Positions 10,160 through 21,300 of a DNA stretch of 64,000 nucleotides are shown here, piece after piece. Below the pieces are notes generated by a model. The model saw nothing but the letters and a program-made list of their open reading frames with translations, did no database searches and was not told where the DNA came from. Location of the stretch: the NCBI RefSeq assembly GCF_012911025.1, contig NZ_WUEI01000001.1, positions 124,001 to 188,000 on the forward strand. Direction: 5' to 3'. This DNA is from Azoarcus sp. TTM-91 (GTDB lineage Bacteria > Pseudomonadota > Gammaproteobacteria > Burkholderiales > Rhodocyclaceae). How positions within the stretch are numbered: position 1 is the stretch's first letter; each line of letters begins with the position of its first letter. The position numbers and the translations under genes were made by a program.

Positions 10160-12724
10160 TCAGGCGGATTTGCTGGCGCGCTTGCGTGGGGCCGGCTTGG
10201 CCTCCGCTGCTTCGCCGCTCTTCTCGGCCTTGCCGGCACCTGCCTTGGCGGGGGTCGCCTTGGGCGCGCGGGGTTCGAACTCGAAGCCGACCTTGCCATC
10301 CTTCCCCCGCACCAGGAAGGCGGAGAACTTGCGTCGGGTACGGGCGGAAACGAAGCCCTTCAGCAGATCCGTCTTGCCCTCGGCCAGCAGCTTGCTCATC
10401 TGGTCCCGGTCTATGGGCTGCTGCAGGATGATCTTGCCGGAGCGGAAGTCGCAGCTCTTGCCCGGGCCCACCGACTTCTCGCAGACGTAGGCCAGGCCGT
10501 GTTCGTATACTGCGCTGCTGCACTTGGGGCAGGGCCCGAGGGATTGCTGATCGGAGAAATCGACCGCCTCGGCGCCTTCCTCGCCTTCCTTCGGCTGGCC
10601 GAAATCGAACTCCGGCTGCTTGTCGTCGTTGAGCTTGATCTCGGCATTGAACAGCCGGCCCATCTTATTGCGGAAGCCGAGCAGCGGGCCGACCTTGCCT
10701 TCGCGCAGCAGGGTCTCGATCTCCGGGATCTCGAACTGGCGGCCGGCGACGATCTTCCAGGTGCTCCAGTCGCAGGACTGGCAGGCGAACTTCTTATAGT
10801 TCTCCTTCACCGTGCCGCCGCACTTGGGGCAAGGCGTCTGCAGGGCGACGAATTCGCCCGGCACGGTGTCGGATTCGTAGCGCTTGGCGCGCTCCACCAC
10901 CTCACGCGCCATTTCGGCGATCTCGCCCATGAAGGCTTCGCGCGACAGCTCGCCGCGCTCCATGCGCGACAGCTTGTACTCCCAGCCGCCGGTGAGCTCC
11001 GGCGAAGTCAGTGCATTGACGCCCAGGCCCTTCAGCAGCGTGATCAGCGAAAAGGCCTTGGCGCTGGGGATCAGCTCGCGGCCTTCGCGGTGGATGTACT
11101 GCTCGGCGATCAGGCCTTCGATGATCTGCGCGCGGGTGGCTGGTGTGCCGAGGCCGCGCTCGGCCATGGCGGCACGCAGTTCCTCGTCGTCCACCATCTT
11201 GCCGGCGCCTTCCATGGCCGACAGCAGCGTGGCTTCGTTGAAGCGCGCCGGCGGCTTGGTCTGCAGCGACTTGAGCAGGATGTCCTCGGTGGCGACGGTT
11301 TCGTTCGGCTGCACCGGCACCAGCTGCGGGCCGCCGCCCTCCTTGTCGTCCTTCTCGTTCGCCGCTTCCTTGCCGTAAACGGCCAGCCAGCCGGCATTCA
11401 CCAGCACCTTGCCTTCGGTTTTGAAGGCTTCGCCTTCGACGCGGGTGATGCGGGTGGTGATCTGGTACTCGGCGGCCGGATAGAACACCGCCAAGAAGCG
11501 CCGGGTGACGAGATCGTAGATCTTCTGCTCGGCTTCCGACAGGCTCTTGGGCAGCGTGCCGGTGGGAATGATGGCGAAGTGGTCGGAGATCTTGGCGTTG
11601 TTGAAGATGCGCTTGTTCGGTCGCACCCAGCCTTGCTTGGCGATCTCATTGGCGAAGGGCGCGTACTCGTCCGGCAGGCCGCGCATCACGTCCTTCACCG
11701 TGCCGAGGTAGTCCTCGGGCAGCGCGCGGGCATCGGTACGCGGGTAGGTGAGTACCTTGTGCTTTTCGTAGAGCGCCTGGGCCAACTGCAGGGTGACGCG
11801 GGCGGAGAAGCCGAAGCGGCCATTGGCTTCGCGCTGCAGGCTGGTGAGGTCGAACAGCAGCGGCGACAGCTGCGTGGAAGGCTTGGACTCCTCGCTGACC
11901 TTGCCCGGCTTGCCCTCGCACTTGGCGCGGATGGTTTCCGCCTTGGCCTTGTCCCACAGGCGGTGAGCGTTGGCGTGCTCGTCGCCTTCCGGTTTCTTGA
12001 ACTGCTCGTCGAACCAGCGGCCGGCGTACTCGCCCGCCTGGCAGCCGAAGCTGGCTTCCAGCTCCCAGTAGTCGCGCGGCTTGAACTTGCGGATCTTGTC
12101 CTCGCGCTCGACCACGATGGCCAGCGTGGGTGTCTGCACGCGGCCGACGGTGGTGAGGTGGAAACCGCCCGTCTTGGAGTTGAACGCGGTCATCGCCCGT
12201 GTGCCATTGATGCCGATCAGCCAGTCGGATTCGGCACGGCAGACGGCGGCGTTGCGCAGGCCTTCCACGTCCCGCGCGGTCCGCAGGTGGGCGAAGCCGT
12301 CGCGGATCGCGGTGGCAGTCATCGACTGCAGCCACAGCCGCTGCACCGGCTTGCTGGTGCCGGCGTGCTGGACGATGAAGTTGAAGATCAGCTCGCCTTC
12401 GCGCCCCGCGTCACAGGCGTTGATCAGGCCGGTGACGTCCTTGCGCTTGATCAGCCGCGTCAGCAACTTCAGGCGGTCGTCGGTCTTCTCGATCGGCTTC
12501 AGGGCGAAGTGCGGCGGGATGACCGGCAGGTGGGCGAAGGTCCATTTGCCCCGCTTGACCTCGTATTCCTCGGGCACGGCCAGCTCGAGAAGGTGGCCCA
12601 CGGCGGACGACAACACATAGTCGTCGGACTCGTAGTAGTCCTTCTCCTTGGTGAAGCCGCCCAGCGCACGGGCGATGTCCTGCGCAACGGAAGGCTTTTC
12701 CGCGATGATCAGTTGCTTGCTCAT
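10160..12724 (-). CDS. topB: DNA topoisomerase III
   Basis: This type IA topoisomerase has 854 residues. It opens with the TOPRIM domain (IIAEKPSVAQDIARAL; acidic DAGREGE near residue 105) and continues with the central gate domain. The catalytic tyrosine is in LTYPRTD. C-terminal zinc-ribbon CxxC pairs (CPKCGG, CQSC, CPKCSS) are followed by a basic Lys/Ala-rich tail. Topoisomerase III decatenates and unknots single-stranded or replicating DNA. It is longer than E. coli TopB (653 residues) because of the extra zinc modules and tail. The gene leads the minus-strand group with smg and dprA. Confidence 0.95.
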   Translation of the reverse strand: MSKQLIIAEKPSVAQDIARALGGFTKEKDYYESDDYVLSSAVGHLLELAVPEEYEVKRGKWTFAHLPVIPPHFALKPIEKTDDRLKLLTRLIKRKDVTGLINACDAGREGELIFNFIVQHAGTSKPVQRLWLQSMTATAIRDGFAHLRTARDVEGLRNAAVCRAESDWLIGINGTRAMTAFNSKTGGFHLTTVGRVQTPTLAIVVEREDKIRKFKPRDYWELEASFGCQAGEYAGRWFDEQFKKPEGDEHANAHRLWDKAKAETIRAKCEGKPGKVSEESKPSTQLSPLLFDLTSLQREANGRFGFSARVTLQLAQALYEKHKVLTYPRTDARALPEDYLGTVKDVMRGLPDEYAPFANEIAKQGWVRPNKRIFNNAKISDHFAIIPTGTLPKSLSEAEQKIYDLVTRRFLAVFYPAAEYQITTRITRVEGEAFKTEGKVLVNAGWLAVYGKEAANEKDDKEGGGPQLVPVQPNETVATEDILLKSLQTKPPARFNEATLLSAMEGAGKMVDDEELRAAMAERGLGTPATRAQIIEGLIAEQYIHREGRELIPSAKAFSLITLLKGLGVNALTSPELTGGWEYKLSRMERGELSREAFMGEIAEMAREVVERAKRYESDTVPGEFVALQTPCPKCGGTVKENYKKFACQSCDWSTWKIVAGRQFEIPEIETLLREGKVGPLLGFRNKMGRLFNAEIKLNDDKQPEFDFGQPKEGEEGAEAVDFSDQQSLGPCPKCSSAVYEHGLAYVCEKSVGPGKSCDFRSGKIILQQPIDRDQMSKLLAEGKTDLLKGFVSARTRRKFSAFLVRGKDGKVGFEFEPRAPKATPAKAGAGKAEKSGEAAEAKPAPRKRASKSA

Positions 12725-12839
12725 GCCTGTTGGGCGGGGGCAGGAAGCCGTTGCCGGCCGTGGCCCCGGAGGTTATGAAGCGGCGGATGATAAAGAGGCG
12801 TCTGCCCGACGTGCAAGCCGGACAGTTAGGCGGTAAGGC

Positions 12840-13307
12840 TCAGTGCAGGACCGGGCCTTGTTCCTCGTCCTCGCTGGAGAGCAGCTCGTCTACGATCAGG
12901 CTGTCCATGGGCTGTTCCTGTTGCCACAGCACCATCAGCACGATGACCTTGAGCCGGTTCAGGTTGATGCTGAGCTTGTCGAGCGCCATGGCCCGCTCGA
13001 TGATCATCTCGCGGCTGAGGGCGTCGAGCACGCCGGCGCTTTCGAGAAAGGCCAGGAAGCCACGACATTCGGGATTCAGCCTGGCGGTTTCCTCTTCGGC
13101 GTAGAGACGGATCGCGCCGGCAGAGGGCGCGACACAGGGAAGCGCGGTTTCCGCCACCCGGCGCAAGCCGGACAGCCATTCCAGCGCTTCGGTAATTTCT
13201 TCGTCCTCGAAGCCCGCCGCCGACAGTTTGCGGGCAAGTTGCTCCGACTCGGGGCAGGCATCGGCGTGGATGTAGCTTTCGAAGAGGTATACAAGAATGT
13301 CGAACAA
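12840..13307 (-). CDS. smg: Smg family protein (DUF494)
   Basis: The protein has 155 residues and aligns along its length with E. coli Smg: it starts FDILVYLFESYIHA, contains CRGFLAFLE and a REMIIERAMALD helix, and ends VLH. Its biochemical role is unknown; the gene is conserved next to dprA and def in proteobacteria. I chose a TTG start at 13307. GGGAGG lies five bases upstream and translation then begins MFDILVYLFE, exactly as in the family. Longer starts add an Arg-rich stretch with no homology. Confidence 0.9.
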   Translation of the reverse strand: MFDILVYLFESYIHADACPESEQLARKLSAAGFEDEEITEALEWLSGLRRVAETALPCVAPSAGAIRLYAEEETARLNPECRGFLAFLESAGVLDALSREMIIERAMALDKLSINLNRLKVIVLMVLWQQEQPMDSLIVDELLSSEDEEQGPVLH

Positions 13308-13394
13308 GGTCACCTCCCGGAATCGCCGCGGCGGGTCTCGACGACCCCGCGCGTTGTTGCCTGATCCGCCTGGCATGGCCGCGGAGGCGGCAGC

Positions 13395-14567
13395 TTACAG
13401 GCGCTGGAACCGGTTGCCCGGCAGGCGGGCGATGCGTCCATCCAGTTCCATGGCAAGGAGCATGGCGTAGAGCGCATCCACCGTCAAGCCGCAGCGGAGC
13501 GCCAATGTGTCGATGTCCACGGGGTCGTGACCGAGGGCGGAGAGCAGCTTTTTGCTGGCTTCGTCGCCGTCACCGTCGTCGGCAGGTCGGGTCGGGTTCG
13601 CGGCGGCCGGGGCTGAGGTCGGGCGTGGCAGCTCGAGCCGGGGGCGCAGTTCTTCCAGGATGTCCTCGGCGGTCTCCACCAGTTTGGCGCCGTCGCGGAT
13701 CAGGCGGTGACAGCCGCGGGACAGCGGTGAATGGATGGAGCCGGGAATGGCGAATACTTCCAGGCCGCACTCGGTCGCCAGCCGGGCGGTTATCAACGAG
13801 CCGCTGCCGACGGCCGCCTCCACCACCAGCACGCCGAGCGAGAGGCCGGCGATGAGCCGGTTGCGGCGGGGAAAGTGGTGGCGCTGGGCGGCGCTGCCCA
13901 GAGGGAACTCGCTGAGGATGAGGCCGCGCGCCGCGATTTCCCGCGCCAGCGAGGCATTCCTGGCCGGGTAGATGCGATCCGCCCCTGTGCCGATCACCGC
14001 GATGGTGGCTGCGGCTTCGTCCGCCAGCGCACCGCGGTGGGCGGCGGCATCGATGCCCAGCGCAAGTCCGCTGACGATGGTGAGCCCGGCCGAGCACAGG
14101 TGGCGGGCGAAGGCATGGGCGTTTTCCTCGCCTTGCGGCGTGGCCGAACGGGCACCGACGATCGCCAGGGCGGGCCGGTCGAGAAGATCCGCGTTGCCCT
14201 TGGCGTACAGCAGCGCGGGGGGATCGGCGATATCCAGCAGCGCCTTGGGATAGGCGGCGTCCGCCAGGGTCAGGATATGGTTGCCGTCTTCGCTGGCCCA
14301 GGCGAGGGCGGTATCGATGGCGGCCTGGTCGGGCTGGGCCGACAACAAGTCGGCTGCCTCGTTGCCGACGACGCCGGCAAGACTGCTGCGGCTGGCATCG
14401 AAGATCTGTCGGGGCAGGCCGAAGGCGGAGAGCAGCTTGCGCTGCTGTGCCGGCCCTAGGCCGGGCACCAGCGTCAGCCGCAGCCAGGCGGCGAGATCGC
14501 TGAGGTCGGTGTCTGCGGTCAATGGATCAGGGTTTGCGGACGCGGTCGCCGAGGGTGACCGGACCAT
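13395..14567 (-). CDS. dprA: DNA-processing protein DprA (Smf)
   Basis: The protein has 390 residues. An N-terminal helical SAM-like region is followed by the Rossmann-fold DprA domain (residues ~110-315; motifs IVGARSAT, SGLALGIDAAAH, PRRNRLIAGLS, GSLITARLA). A C-terminal winged helix of the DprA-WH type lies around 335-390. DprA binds incoming single-stranded DNA and loads RecA during natural transformation. The ATG at 14567 has GGAG upstream and overlaps the end of the LysM gene by 41 bases. A TTG at 14522, just after that gene's stop, is an alternative start. Confidence 0.93.
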   Translation of the reverse strand: MVRSPSATASANPDPLTADTDLSDLAAWLRLTLVPGLGPAQQRKLLSAFGLPRQIFDASRSSLAGVVGNEAADLLSAQPDQAAIDTALAWASEDGNHILTLADAAYPKALLDIADPPALLYAKGNADLLDRPALAIVGARSATPQGEENAHAFARHLCSAGLTIVSGLALGIDAAAHRGALADEAAATIAVIGTGADRIYPARNASLAREIAARGLILSEFPLGSAAQRHHFPRRNRLIAGLSLGVLVVEAAVGSGSLITARLATECGLEVFAIPGSIHSPLSRGCHRLIRDGAKLVETAEDILEELRPRLELPRPTSAPAAANPTRPADDGDGDEASKKLLSALGHDPVDIDTLALRCGLTVDALYAMLLAMELDGRIARLPGNRFQRL

Positions 14568-15558
14568 CCGACTCCATCACCAGCGCGTAGGCGATGTGGT
14601 CGAAGACGCGGAACACCACCGCCAGGCCGTAGCGCTTCTCCGGTAGCACATAGATCTCGCGGGAACCGTTTTCGGTGTAATCCGCGGTGCCGCGGTCGCG
14701 ATACAGCGCCAGCACATGGCCGCGCTCCAGGCCTTCCTTGGCGCCGATATCCAGCGCGACGACGTTGAGGCTGCCGGTCTCCGCAACGCCGCGGTGGATG
14801 GAGACCAGTTGGCCGTTCACTTCTTGCTCCGGCGCATGCGGCGCATAGGAGAACACGGTCGGCCGTTCGCTCGGCAGCATCAGATCGCCGACGCCGATCT
14901 CCTCGTTGGCGTTGATGATCTCCAGCGTGGTCGGGTTGCCGCGCTCGCTCACCCGCGCTGAGCCGAGATGGACGACTTCGTAGCCGATGATTTCCCGCGT
15001 GCCCGGGCGCTCCAGCGGACGGGCAGGGCGGTAGATCTGCCACACGTCCACGCCGTCGCGCACGTTCTTGGCGAATACCGTGTCGCCTGCGCCCATATAG
15101 ACCCGGCTGGTTTCGGTGGCGACGATGGTGGCGGAGCCCTCCACCCGCGCCTGATCGACCACCAGCGGCTGGACGAGGAAGGGGTCGATGACATGCAGCG
15201 GAATACTGGGCACGGCCTGGCCGAGCGCTTCGCTATAGACCTGGGGAAAGAGCTTTTCGTCCTGGGTGCCGCCGACACGCCGGCCGACGGTGAGCCAGGG
15301 GCCGCTGCGGTCCAGCATGATGATCTGGCCGGGGTAGATCAGGTGCGGGTTGCGCACCTGGTCGCGGTTCAGACGCCAGACTTCCGGCCAGCGCCACGGC
15401 TGCTTGAGGAAGCGGCCCGAGATGCCCCACAGCGTATCGCCGCGGACCACCGTGTAGGTGTCGGGCGCATCATCCGCCAGCGCTACGCCCTGTGCCGCCG
15501 CCGGGCCGCTCAACAGGCCTGCGATGCAGAGGACGAGAGGGAATATAATTCGGATCAT
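14527..15558 (-). CDS. LysM-domain peptidoglycan-binding envelope protein
   Basis: This 343-residue exported protein has a signal peptide (residues ~1-22, ending GPAAAQG) and one LysM module (about 34-82: TYTVVRGDTLWGISGRFL...YPGQIIML). A C-terminal part of about 250 residues has no motif I recognise. LysM binds the glycan backbone of peptidoglycan. The gene is translationally coupled to dprA and divergent from def, an arrangement commonly seen in betaproteobacteria. Its exact function is not known to me. Confidence 0.85.
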   Translation of the reverse strand: MIRIIFPLVLCIAGLLSGPAAAQGVALADDAPDTYTVVRGDTLWGISGRFLKQPWRWPEVWRLNRDQVRNPHLIYPGQIIMLDRSGPWLTVGRRVGGTQDEKLFPQVYSEALGQAVPSIPLHVIDPFLVQPLVVDQARVEGSATIVATETSRVYMGAGDTVFAKNVRDGVDVWQIYRPARPLERPGTREIIGYEVVHLGSARVSERGNPTTLEIINANEEIGVGDLMLPSERPTVFSYAPHAPEQEVNGQLVSIHRGVAETGSLNVVALDIGAKEGLERGHVLALYRDRGTADYTENGSREIYVLPEKRYGLAVVFRVFDHIAYALVMESDGPVTLGDRVRKP

Positions 15559-15730
15559 TGCTCGCTTCCGGTAGGTACGGGCGGCGGCCCGCTCGGAACG
15601 CCCTCTGTTCCGCCGGGTCCACGACTTCTGTTCGCGGTGTGTGCGGTCGGCGCAGGCCGTCTCAGCACGTAGGCATGCATGTCAAACCGCTTGAAATTCT
15701 GCACGTAATGGCTTAACCCGGCAAGCATTT

Positions 15731-16234
15731 ATGGCTCTGTTACCCATCCTCCGATATCCCGATTCCCGCCTTCACACCGTGGCCCGCCCGGTGACCGAGG
15801 TGGATGACTCCATCCGCCGTCTGGTCCAGGACATGGCGGAGACGATGTATGAAGCGCCGGGCATTGGCCTGGCCGCCACGCAGGTCGATGTTCACCGCAG
15901 GGTGGTGGTGATCGACGTGAGCGAGGACAAGAGCGGCCTGATCGCCTTCATCAACCCGGAGATCCTCGAGCGTTCCGGCGAGCAGGTGTGCGAAGAGGGT
16001 TGTCTGTCGGTGCCGGGCGTGTACGAGAAGGTGACCCGCGCCGAGCGGGTGAAGGTGAAGGCGCTCAACGACAAGGGCGAGACCTTCGAACTAGAGGCCG
16101 AGGGCTTGCTCGCGGTGTGCATCCAGCACGAGATCGATCACCTGGATGGCAAGGTCTTCGTCGAATACCTGTCTCCCCTCAAGCTCGGCCGCATCAAGAC
16201 CAGGCTTGCGAAGAAGGCACGCATCACCGCCTGA
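15731..16234 (+). CDS. def: Peptide deformylase
   Basis: The protein has 167 residues and all three deformylase motifs: GIGLAATQ (motif I), EGCLS (motif II, whose cysteine is a metal ligand) and QHEIDHLDG (motif III, HExxH metal ligands). It removes the formyl group from N-terminal methionine of nascent proteins. It is followed 61 bases later by fmt, which adds that formyl group to Met-tRNA, the usual pair. Confidence 0.97.
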   Translation: MALLPILRYPDSRLHTVARPVTEVDDSIRRLVQDMAETMYEAPGIGLAATQVDVHRRVVVIDVSEDKSGLIAFINPEILERSGEQVCEEGCLSVPGVYEKVTRAERVKVKALNDKGETFELEAEGLLAVCIQHEIDHLDGKVFVEYLSPLKLGRIKTRLAKKARITA

Positions 16235-16295
16235 AGCGCTTCCTCCCGGCAGCCGGCCCCAGGTTGGCTGCGTTCTTCTCCAGGCTTTGAACTCC

Positions 16296-17264
16296 ATGAA
16301 TCGCCCTCTTCGCGTCGCCTTCGCGGGCACGCCCGAATTCGCCGCCTGCGCGCTGGATGCGATCGCCGCTGCCGGTTACGAGATCCCGCTGGTGCTGACG
16401 CAGCCCGATCGCCCTGCCGGCCGCGGCATGAAGCTGATGCCGAGCCCGGTGAAGCAACTCGCGCTCGACCGCGGCTTCCCGGTGGATCAGCCGGAGCGTC
16501 TGCGCACCGAGGAGCAGCGGGCGGCGCTTCTCGCCTGTGCCCCGGACGTGCTGGTAGTGGCCGCCTACGGCCTTATCCTGCCGAAGGCGGTGCTCGATCT
16601 GCCGCGCTATGGCTGCCTCAACATCCACGCTTCCCTGCTGCCCCGCTGGCGTGGTGCTGCGCCCATTCACCGTGCAATAGAGGCGGGCGATGCGGAGACC
16701 GGCATCACCATCATGCAGATGGACGAAGGCCTGGACACCGGCCCGATGCTGTTGCGCCGCCGGTTGCCCATCCTGCCGGACGACACCACCGGCAGCCTGC
16801 ACGACCGCCTCGCCGCACTCGGCGCGGAGTCCATCCTCGAAGCCCTGGCTGCGCTGCCGGATGGCGGTCTGACGCCGGAACCGCAACCGGAGGCGGGCGT
16901 GACCTACGCCGCCAAGATCGGCCGCGCCGAATCCGCGCTGGACTGGAGCCGGCCGGCGGCCGAGCTGCAGTGCGCGATCCGCGCCTTCAATCCCTTTCCG
17001 GGCGCCGTCGGCTCGTTGCGGGACACGACGATCAAGATCTGGGCGGCCGAACAGGTGGCGGGAGGTGAGGCTGCCGGCGGCCAAGCCGGCACGGTGCTTG
17101 CCGCCGGCGAGGAGGGCATCATCGTCGCCTGCGGCAAGGGCGCGTTGCGCCTGCTGCAACTGCAGCGCCCCGGCAGCAAGCGCCTGCCGGCGGGGGAATT
17201 CCTGCGTGGTTTCAATGTCTCTGCCGGTGAGAGATTCGTGCCGCCCCCTGCTCAGGGCGATTGA
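16296..17264 (+). CDS. fmt: Methionyl-tRNA formyltransferase
   Basis: The enzyme has 322 residues. The N-terminal formyltransferase domain carries [11 protein letters not shown] and the 10-formyl-THF site with the conserved [19 protein letters not shown] segment (Asn, His), followed by the [17 protein letters not shown] loop. An OB-fold C-terminal domain binds tRNA. It makes formyl-Met-tRNA for initiation. The start at 16296 gives the standard N-terminus ([11 protein letters not shown]); upstream in-frame codons extend into def's tail region and lack homology. Confidence 0.96.
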   Translation: MNRPLRVAFAGTPEFAACALDAIAAAGYEIPLVLTQPDRPAGRGMKLMPSPVKQLALDRGFPVDQPERLRTEEQRAALLACAPDVLVVAAYGLILPKAVLDLPRYGCLNIHASLLPRWRGAAPIHRAIEAGDAETGITIMQMDEGLDTGPMLLRRRLPILPDDTTGSLHDRLAALGAESILEALAALPDGGLTPEPQPEAGVTYAAKIGRAESALDWSRPAAELQCAIRAFNPFPGAVGSLRDTTIKIWAAEQVAGGEAAGGQAGTVLAAGEEGIIVACGKGALRLLQLQRPGSKRLPAGEFLRGFNVSAGERFVPPPAQGD

Positions 17265-17343
17265 AAGCGGCACCTTCGTCCCCATCTATTGCAGTGTCGG
17301 CGGCTTGCCGCCAAGCGCAGGACTCTAGGAGAGGAAACGCGAA

Positions 17344-18186
17344 ATGTTCGGAAACTGGATCAAGACCTCCATCCTCATGGCCGGTATCGTCGCCCTGTTC
17401 GGCGTGGTCGGCGGGGTCATCGGCGGGCAGCAAGGCATGCTGCTGGCGCTGGTGTTCGGTGGGGCCATGAACCTTTGGGCCTATTGGTTCTCGGACAAGA
17501 TGGTGCTGAAGATGTACCGCGCCCGCGAGGTGGACGAGACCACTTCGCCCTATCTGTACAACATGGTGAAGGGCCTCGCCGGCCGTGCCGGCCTGCCGAT
17601 GCCCAAGGTGTACATCATCGACGAGGACCAGCCCAACGCCTTTGCCACCGGCCGCAACCCGGAGAACGCTGCAGTGGCCGCCACCACCGGCATCATGCGC
17701 ATGCTCTCCGAGCGCGAGCTGCGCGGCGTGATGGCGCACGAGCTGGCGCACGTGAAGAACCGCGACATCCTGATCTCGACCATCTCCGCTACCGTGGCTG
17801 GCGCCATCTCCTCGCTGGCCCAGTTCGGCATGTTCTTTGGCGGGCGCGACGGCGAAAACCGCCCCAACCCCATCGTTGCCATCATCGTGATGATCATGGC
17901 GCCCATCGCCGGCATGCTGATCCAGATGGCCATCAGCCGTACCCGCGAGTTCGGTGCCGACCGTGGCGGTGCGGAGATTTCCGGCGATCCGGAAGCACTC
18001 GCCAGCGCGCTGGCGAAGATCGACGCCTACGCCCGCGGCATCCCGATGCACACCGCGGAGGCTCACCCCGAGACGGCGCAGATGATGATCATGAACCCGC
18101 TGTCCGGCGGCGGGCTGCGCGGCCTGTTTTCCACCCATCCTTCCACCGAAGAGCGAATCGCCAAGCTTCGTGCAATGGTGCACTGA
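17344..18186 (+). CDS. htpX: Protease HtpX homologue, inner-membrane zinc metalloprotease
   Basis: The protein has 280 residues. Two transmembrane helices lie near the N-terminus (about 8-28 and 33-50). The HELAH zinc motif (HExxH, near residue 138) follows RGVM, and another membrane pair surrounds residues 150-200. The third zinc ligand, a glutamate, lies in [13 protein letters not shown]. HtpX (M48B) degrades misfolded membrane proteins. AGGAGAGG precedes the ATG. Confidence 0.95.
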   Translation: MFGNWIKTSILMAGIVALFGVVGGVIGGQQGMLLALVFGGAMNLWAYWFSDKMVLKMYRAREVDETTSPYLYNMVKGLAGRAGLPMPKVYIIDEDQPNAFATGRNPENAAVAATTGIMRMLSERELRGVMAHELAHVKNRDILISTISATVAGAISSLAQFGMFFGGRDGENRPNPIVAIIVMIMAPIAGMLIQMAISRTREFGADRGGAEISGDPEALASALAKIDAYARGIPMHTAEAHPETAQMMIMNPLSGGGLRGLFSTHPSTEERIAKLRAMVH

Positions 18187-18211
18187 GCACCACGCCGGAA
18201 GGAGTATTCTG

Positions 18212-18250
18212 CCGGGACATTCTGTCTGCACTGCGGACAGAATGTCCCGG
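18212..18250 (+). terminator. Long perfect hairpin, terminator of htpX
   Basis: An 18-pair stem (18212-18229 with 18233-18250, one G-U pair in RNA) closes a three-base ACT loop. TTTGCTTTCC follows. It isolates htpX from the formate dehydrogenase operon. Confidence 0.75.
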
Positions 18251-18368
18251 TTTGCTTTCCGGTTCCGGCCGTATAACCCGCTTTCCGCCTGCACTAAAGG
18301 AGGAGGAACGGAACTTGCGGATAAAGCGGTTGGTTTTCAACACAACCACTACCCGAAGAGGGGGAATC

Positions 18369-21300
18369 ATGCACGTCTCGAGGCGAGGCTTTTTCAAAGT
18401 CTGTGCCGCGGGCATGTCGGGATCCAGCCTGGTCGCAATGGGGTTCGCCCCGACTGCGGCGCTGGCGGAGGTCAGGCAGTTCAAGCTCGCGCACACTACC
18501 GAAACCCGTAACACCTGTCCGTACTGTTCCGTGGCCTGTGGCCTGCTGGTCTATTCGATCGGCGATGGCGCCAAGAACACCAAGGCGAAGGTCATCCACA
18601 TCGAGGGCGACCCGGACCATCCGGTGAACCGCGGCACGCTGTGCCCCAAGGGTGCCGGCCTGCTGGATTTCGTCAGCAGCCCCGCCCGCCTTAAGTACCC
18701 GGAAGTGCGCGAAGCCGGCACCAACGAATGGAAGCGTATCTCGTGGGAAGAAGCCTATTCCCGCATCACGCGCCTGATGAAGGATGACCGCGACGCCAAC
18801 TTCATCGAAAAGAACGCCGATGGCGTCACCGTCAATCGCTGGCTGAGCACCGGTTTCCTTGCCGCCTCCGCCTCCCCTAGCGAAGCTGGATACATTACGC
18901 ACAAGGTTGTCCGCAACCTTGGCATGCTTGCATTCGACAACCAGGCACGTGTCTGACACGGCCCGACGGTAGCCAGTCTGGCTCCGACGTTTGGCCGTGG
19001 CGCGATGACCAACACCTGGTCGGACATCAAGAATGCCGACGTAGTGTTGATCATGGGCGGAAATGCCGCCGAAGCGCACCCGTGCGGGTTCAAGTGGGTC
19101 ATTGAAGCGAAGAAGCTGAACAAGGCGAAGCTGGTCGTGGTCGATCCGCGCTTCACCCGCTCCGCTTCGGTTGCCGACTACTACGCCCCCATCCGTACCG
19201 GCACCGATATCGCCTTCCTCGGCGGTGTCATCAACTACCTGTTGACCAACGACAAGATTCAGCACGAGTACGTCAAGGCGTACACCGACTTCACGTTCCT
19301 GGTCGACGACAACTTCAGCTTCGAGAACGGGCTGTACTCCGGCTACAACGCCGAGAAGCGCAGCTACGACAAGTCCACCTGGCAATACCAGCGTGGCGCG
19401 GACGGCTACGTCCTCACCGATCCGACGCTGGAAAACCCGCGCTGCGTGTACCAGCTGATGAAGAAGCACTACAGCCGCTACACGCCGGATGTGGTGTCCA
19501 ACATCTGCGGCACGCCGGAGAAGCAGTTCCTCAAGGTCTGCGAGTACATCGCCTCGACCTCGGGCACCGGCCGGGTGATGACCATCATGTACGCGCTGGG
19601 CTGGACGCAGCACTCGCAGGGCTCGCAGATCATCCGCACCGGGGCGATGGTGCAGCTGCTGCTGGGCAACATCGGCGTCAAGGGCGGCGGCATGAACGCG
19701 CTGCGCGGTCACTCCAACATCCAGGGTCTGACCGACCTGGGTCTGATGACCAACCTGCTGCCGGGCTATATGACGCTGCCGAGCGAGAAGGAGGCGGATT
19801 ACCGCGCCTACATCGACAAGCGCGCGCCCAAACCCATGCGGCCGAACCAGATGTCGTACTGGCAGAACTACGAGAAGTTCCACGTCAGCCTGATGAAGGC
19901 CTGGTACGGCAAGGCCGCTACCGCCGACAACAACTGGTGTTACGACTGGCTGCCCAAGCTCGACAAGCCGCACGACGTGCTGCAGGTGTTCGAGGACATG
20001 TACCACGGCGAGGTCAATGGCTACTTCTGCCAGGGTTTCAACCCGCTGGCCGCGTTCCCGAACAAGCACAAGCTGAACACCGCGCTGGCCAAGCTGAAGT
20101 ACCTGGTCATCATGGATCCGCTGGCGACCGAGACCTCCGAGTTCTGGAAGAACTACGGCGATCTCAACGACGTCGATACCGCCAGCATCCAGACCACGGT
20201 GTTCCGCCTGCCCACCACCTGCTTCGCCGAGGAAAGCGGTTCGCTGGTGAACTCCGCGCGCTGGCTGCAGTGGCACTGGAAGGGCGCCGAGCCCCCGGGC
20301 GAAGCCAAGCCGGACACCGAGATCATGGCCGGCCTGCACCTGCATCTGCGGGAGCTGTACAAGAAGGAAGGCGGTGCGTTCCCCGACCCCATCCTGAATC
20401 TCGACTGGCCGTACAAGATGCCGCACGAGCCTTCGTCCGAGGAACTGGCGAAGGAATTCAACGGCAAGGCACTGGAAGACCTGGCCGATCCGGCGGATCC
20501 GACCAAGATCATCCGCAAGGCCGGCGAACAGCTCGATGGCTTCGCCCAGCTGCGTGCCGACGGCTCCACCGCCTGCGGCTGCTGGATCTTCGCCGGCAGC
20601 TGGACCCAGGCCGGCAACCAGATGGCGCGCCGGGACAACTCCGACCCCTATGGCGATGGCCAGACCCAGAACTGGGCATGGTCGTGGCCGGCCAACCGCC
20701 GCATCCTGTACAACCGCGCCTCGGCCGACCCCTCCGGCAAGCCGTGGGACAGCAAGCGCAGGCTGGTGTGGTGGGACGGCAAGAAGTGGGCCGGCGACGA
20801 CGTGCCCGACTTCGCTCCGGCTTCCGCGCCGGAAGTCGGCATGGGGCCGTTCATCATGAACCCGGAGGGCGTGTCGCGCTTCTTCGCCCGGGACATGATG
20901 GTCGAAGGGCCGTTCCCCGAGCACTACGAGCCGACCGAGACGCCGATCGACGTAAACCCGATGAACAACAATCCGCAGGCCATCTACAACCCGGCCTCGC
21001 GGATCTTCAAGGGTGATCTGGAGAACTTTGGTACTTCGGCCGAGTTCCCGTACGCGGGTACCACCTACCGGCTCACCGAGCATTTCCACTACTGGACCAA
21101 GCATGTGCATATCAACGCCGTGCTGCAGCCTCAGCAGTTCGTGGAGATCGGCGAGGGGCTGGCGCATGAGAAGGGCATCGCCAACGGCGATCAGGTGCAG
21201 GTCAGCAGCAAGCGCGGCTACATCCGTGCCGTGGCCGTGGTGACCAAGCGCATCCGTGCGCTCAAGGTCAACGGCAAGACCGTGCACCAGGTCGGCATTC

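Noticed and set aside
18954..18956. TGA as a real stop that makes fdnG a pseudogene
   Set aside because: It falls exactly in the family's Sec position, a SECIS hairpin follows, and the sel genes are present.
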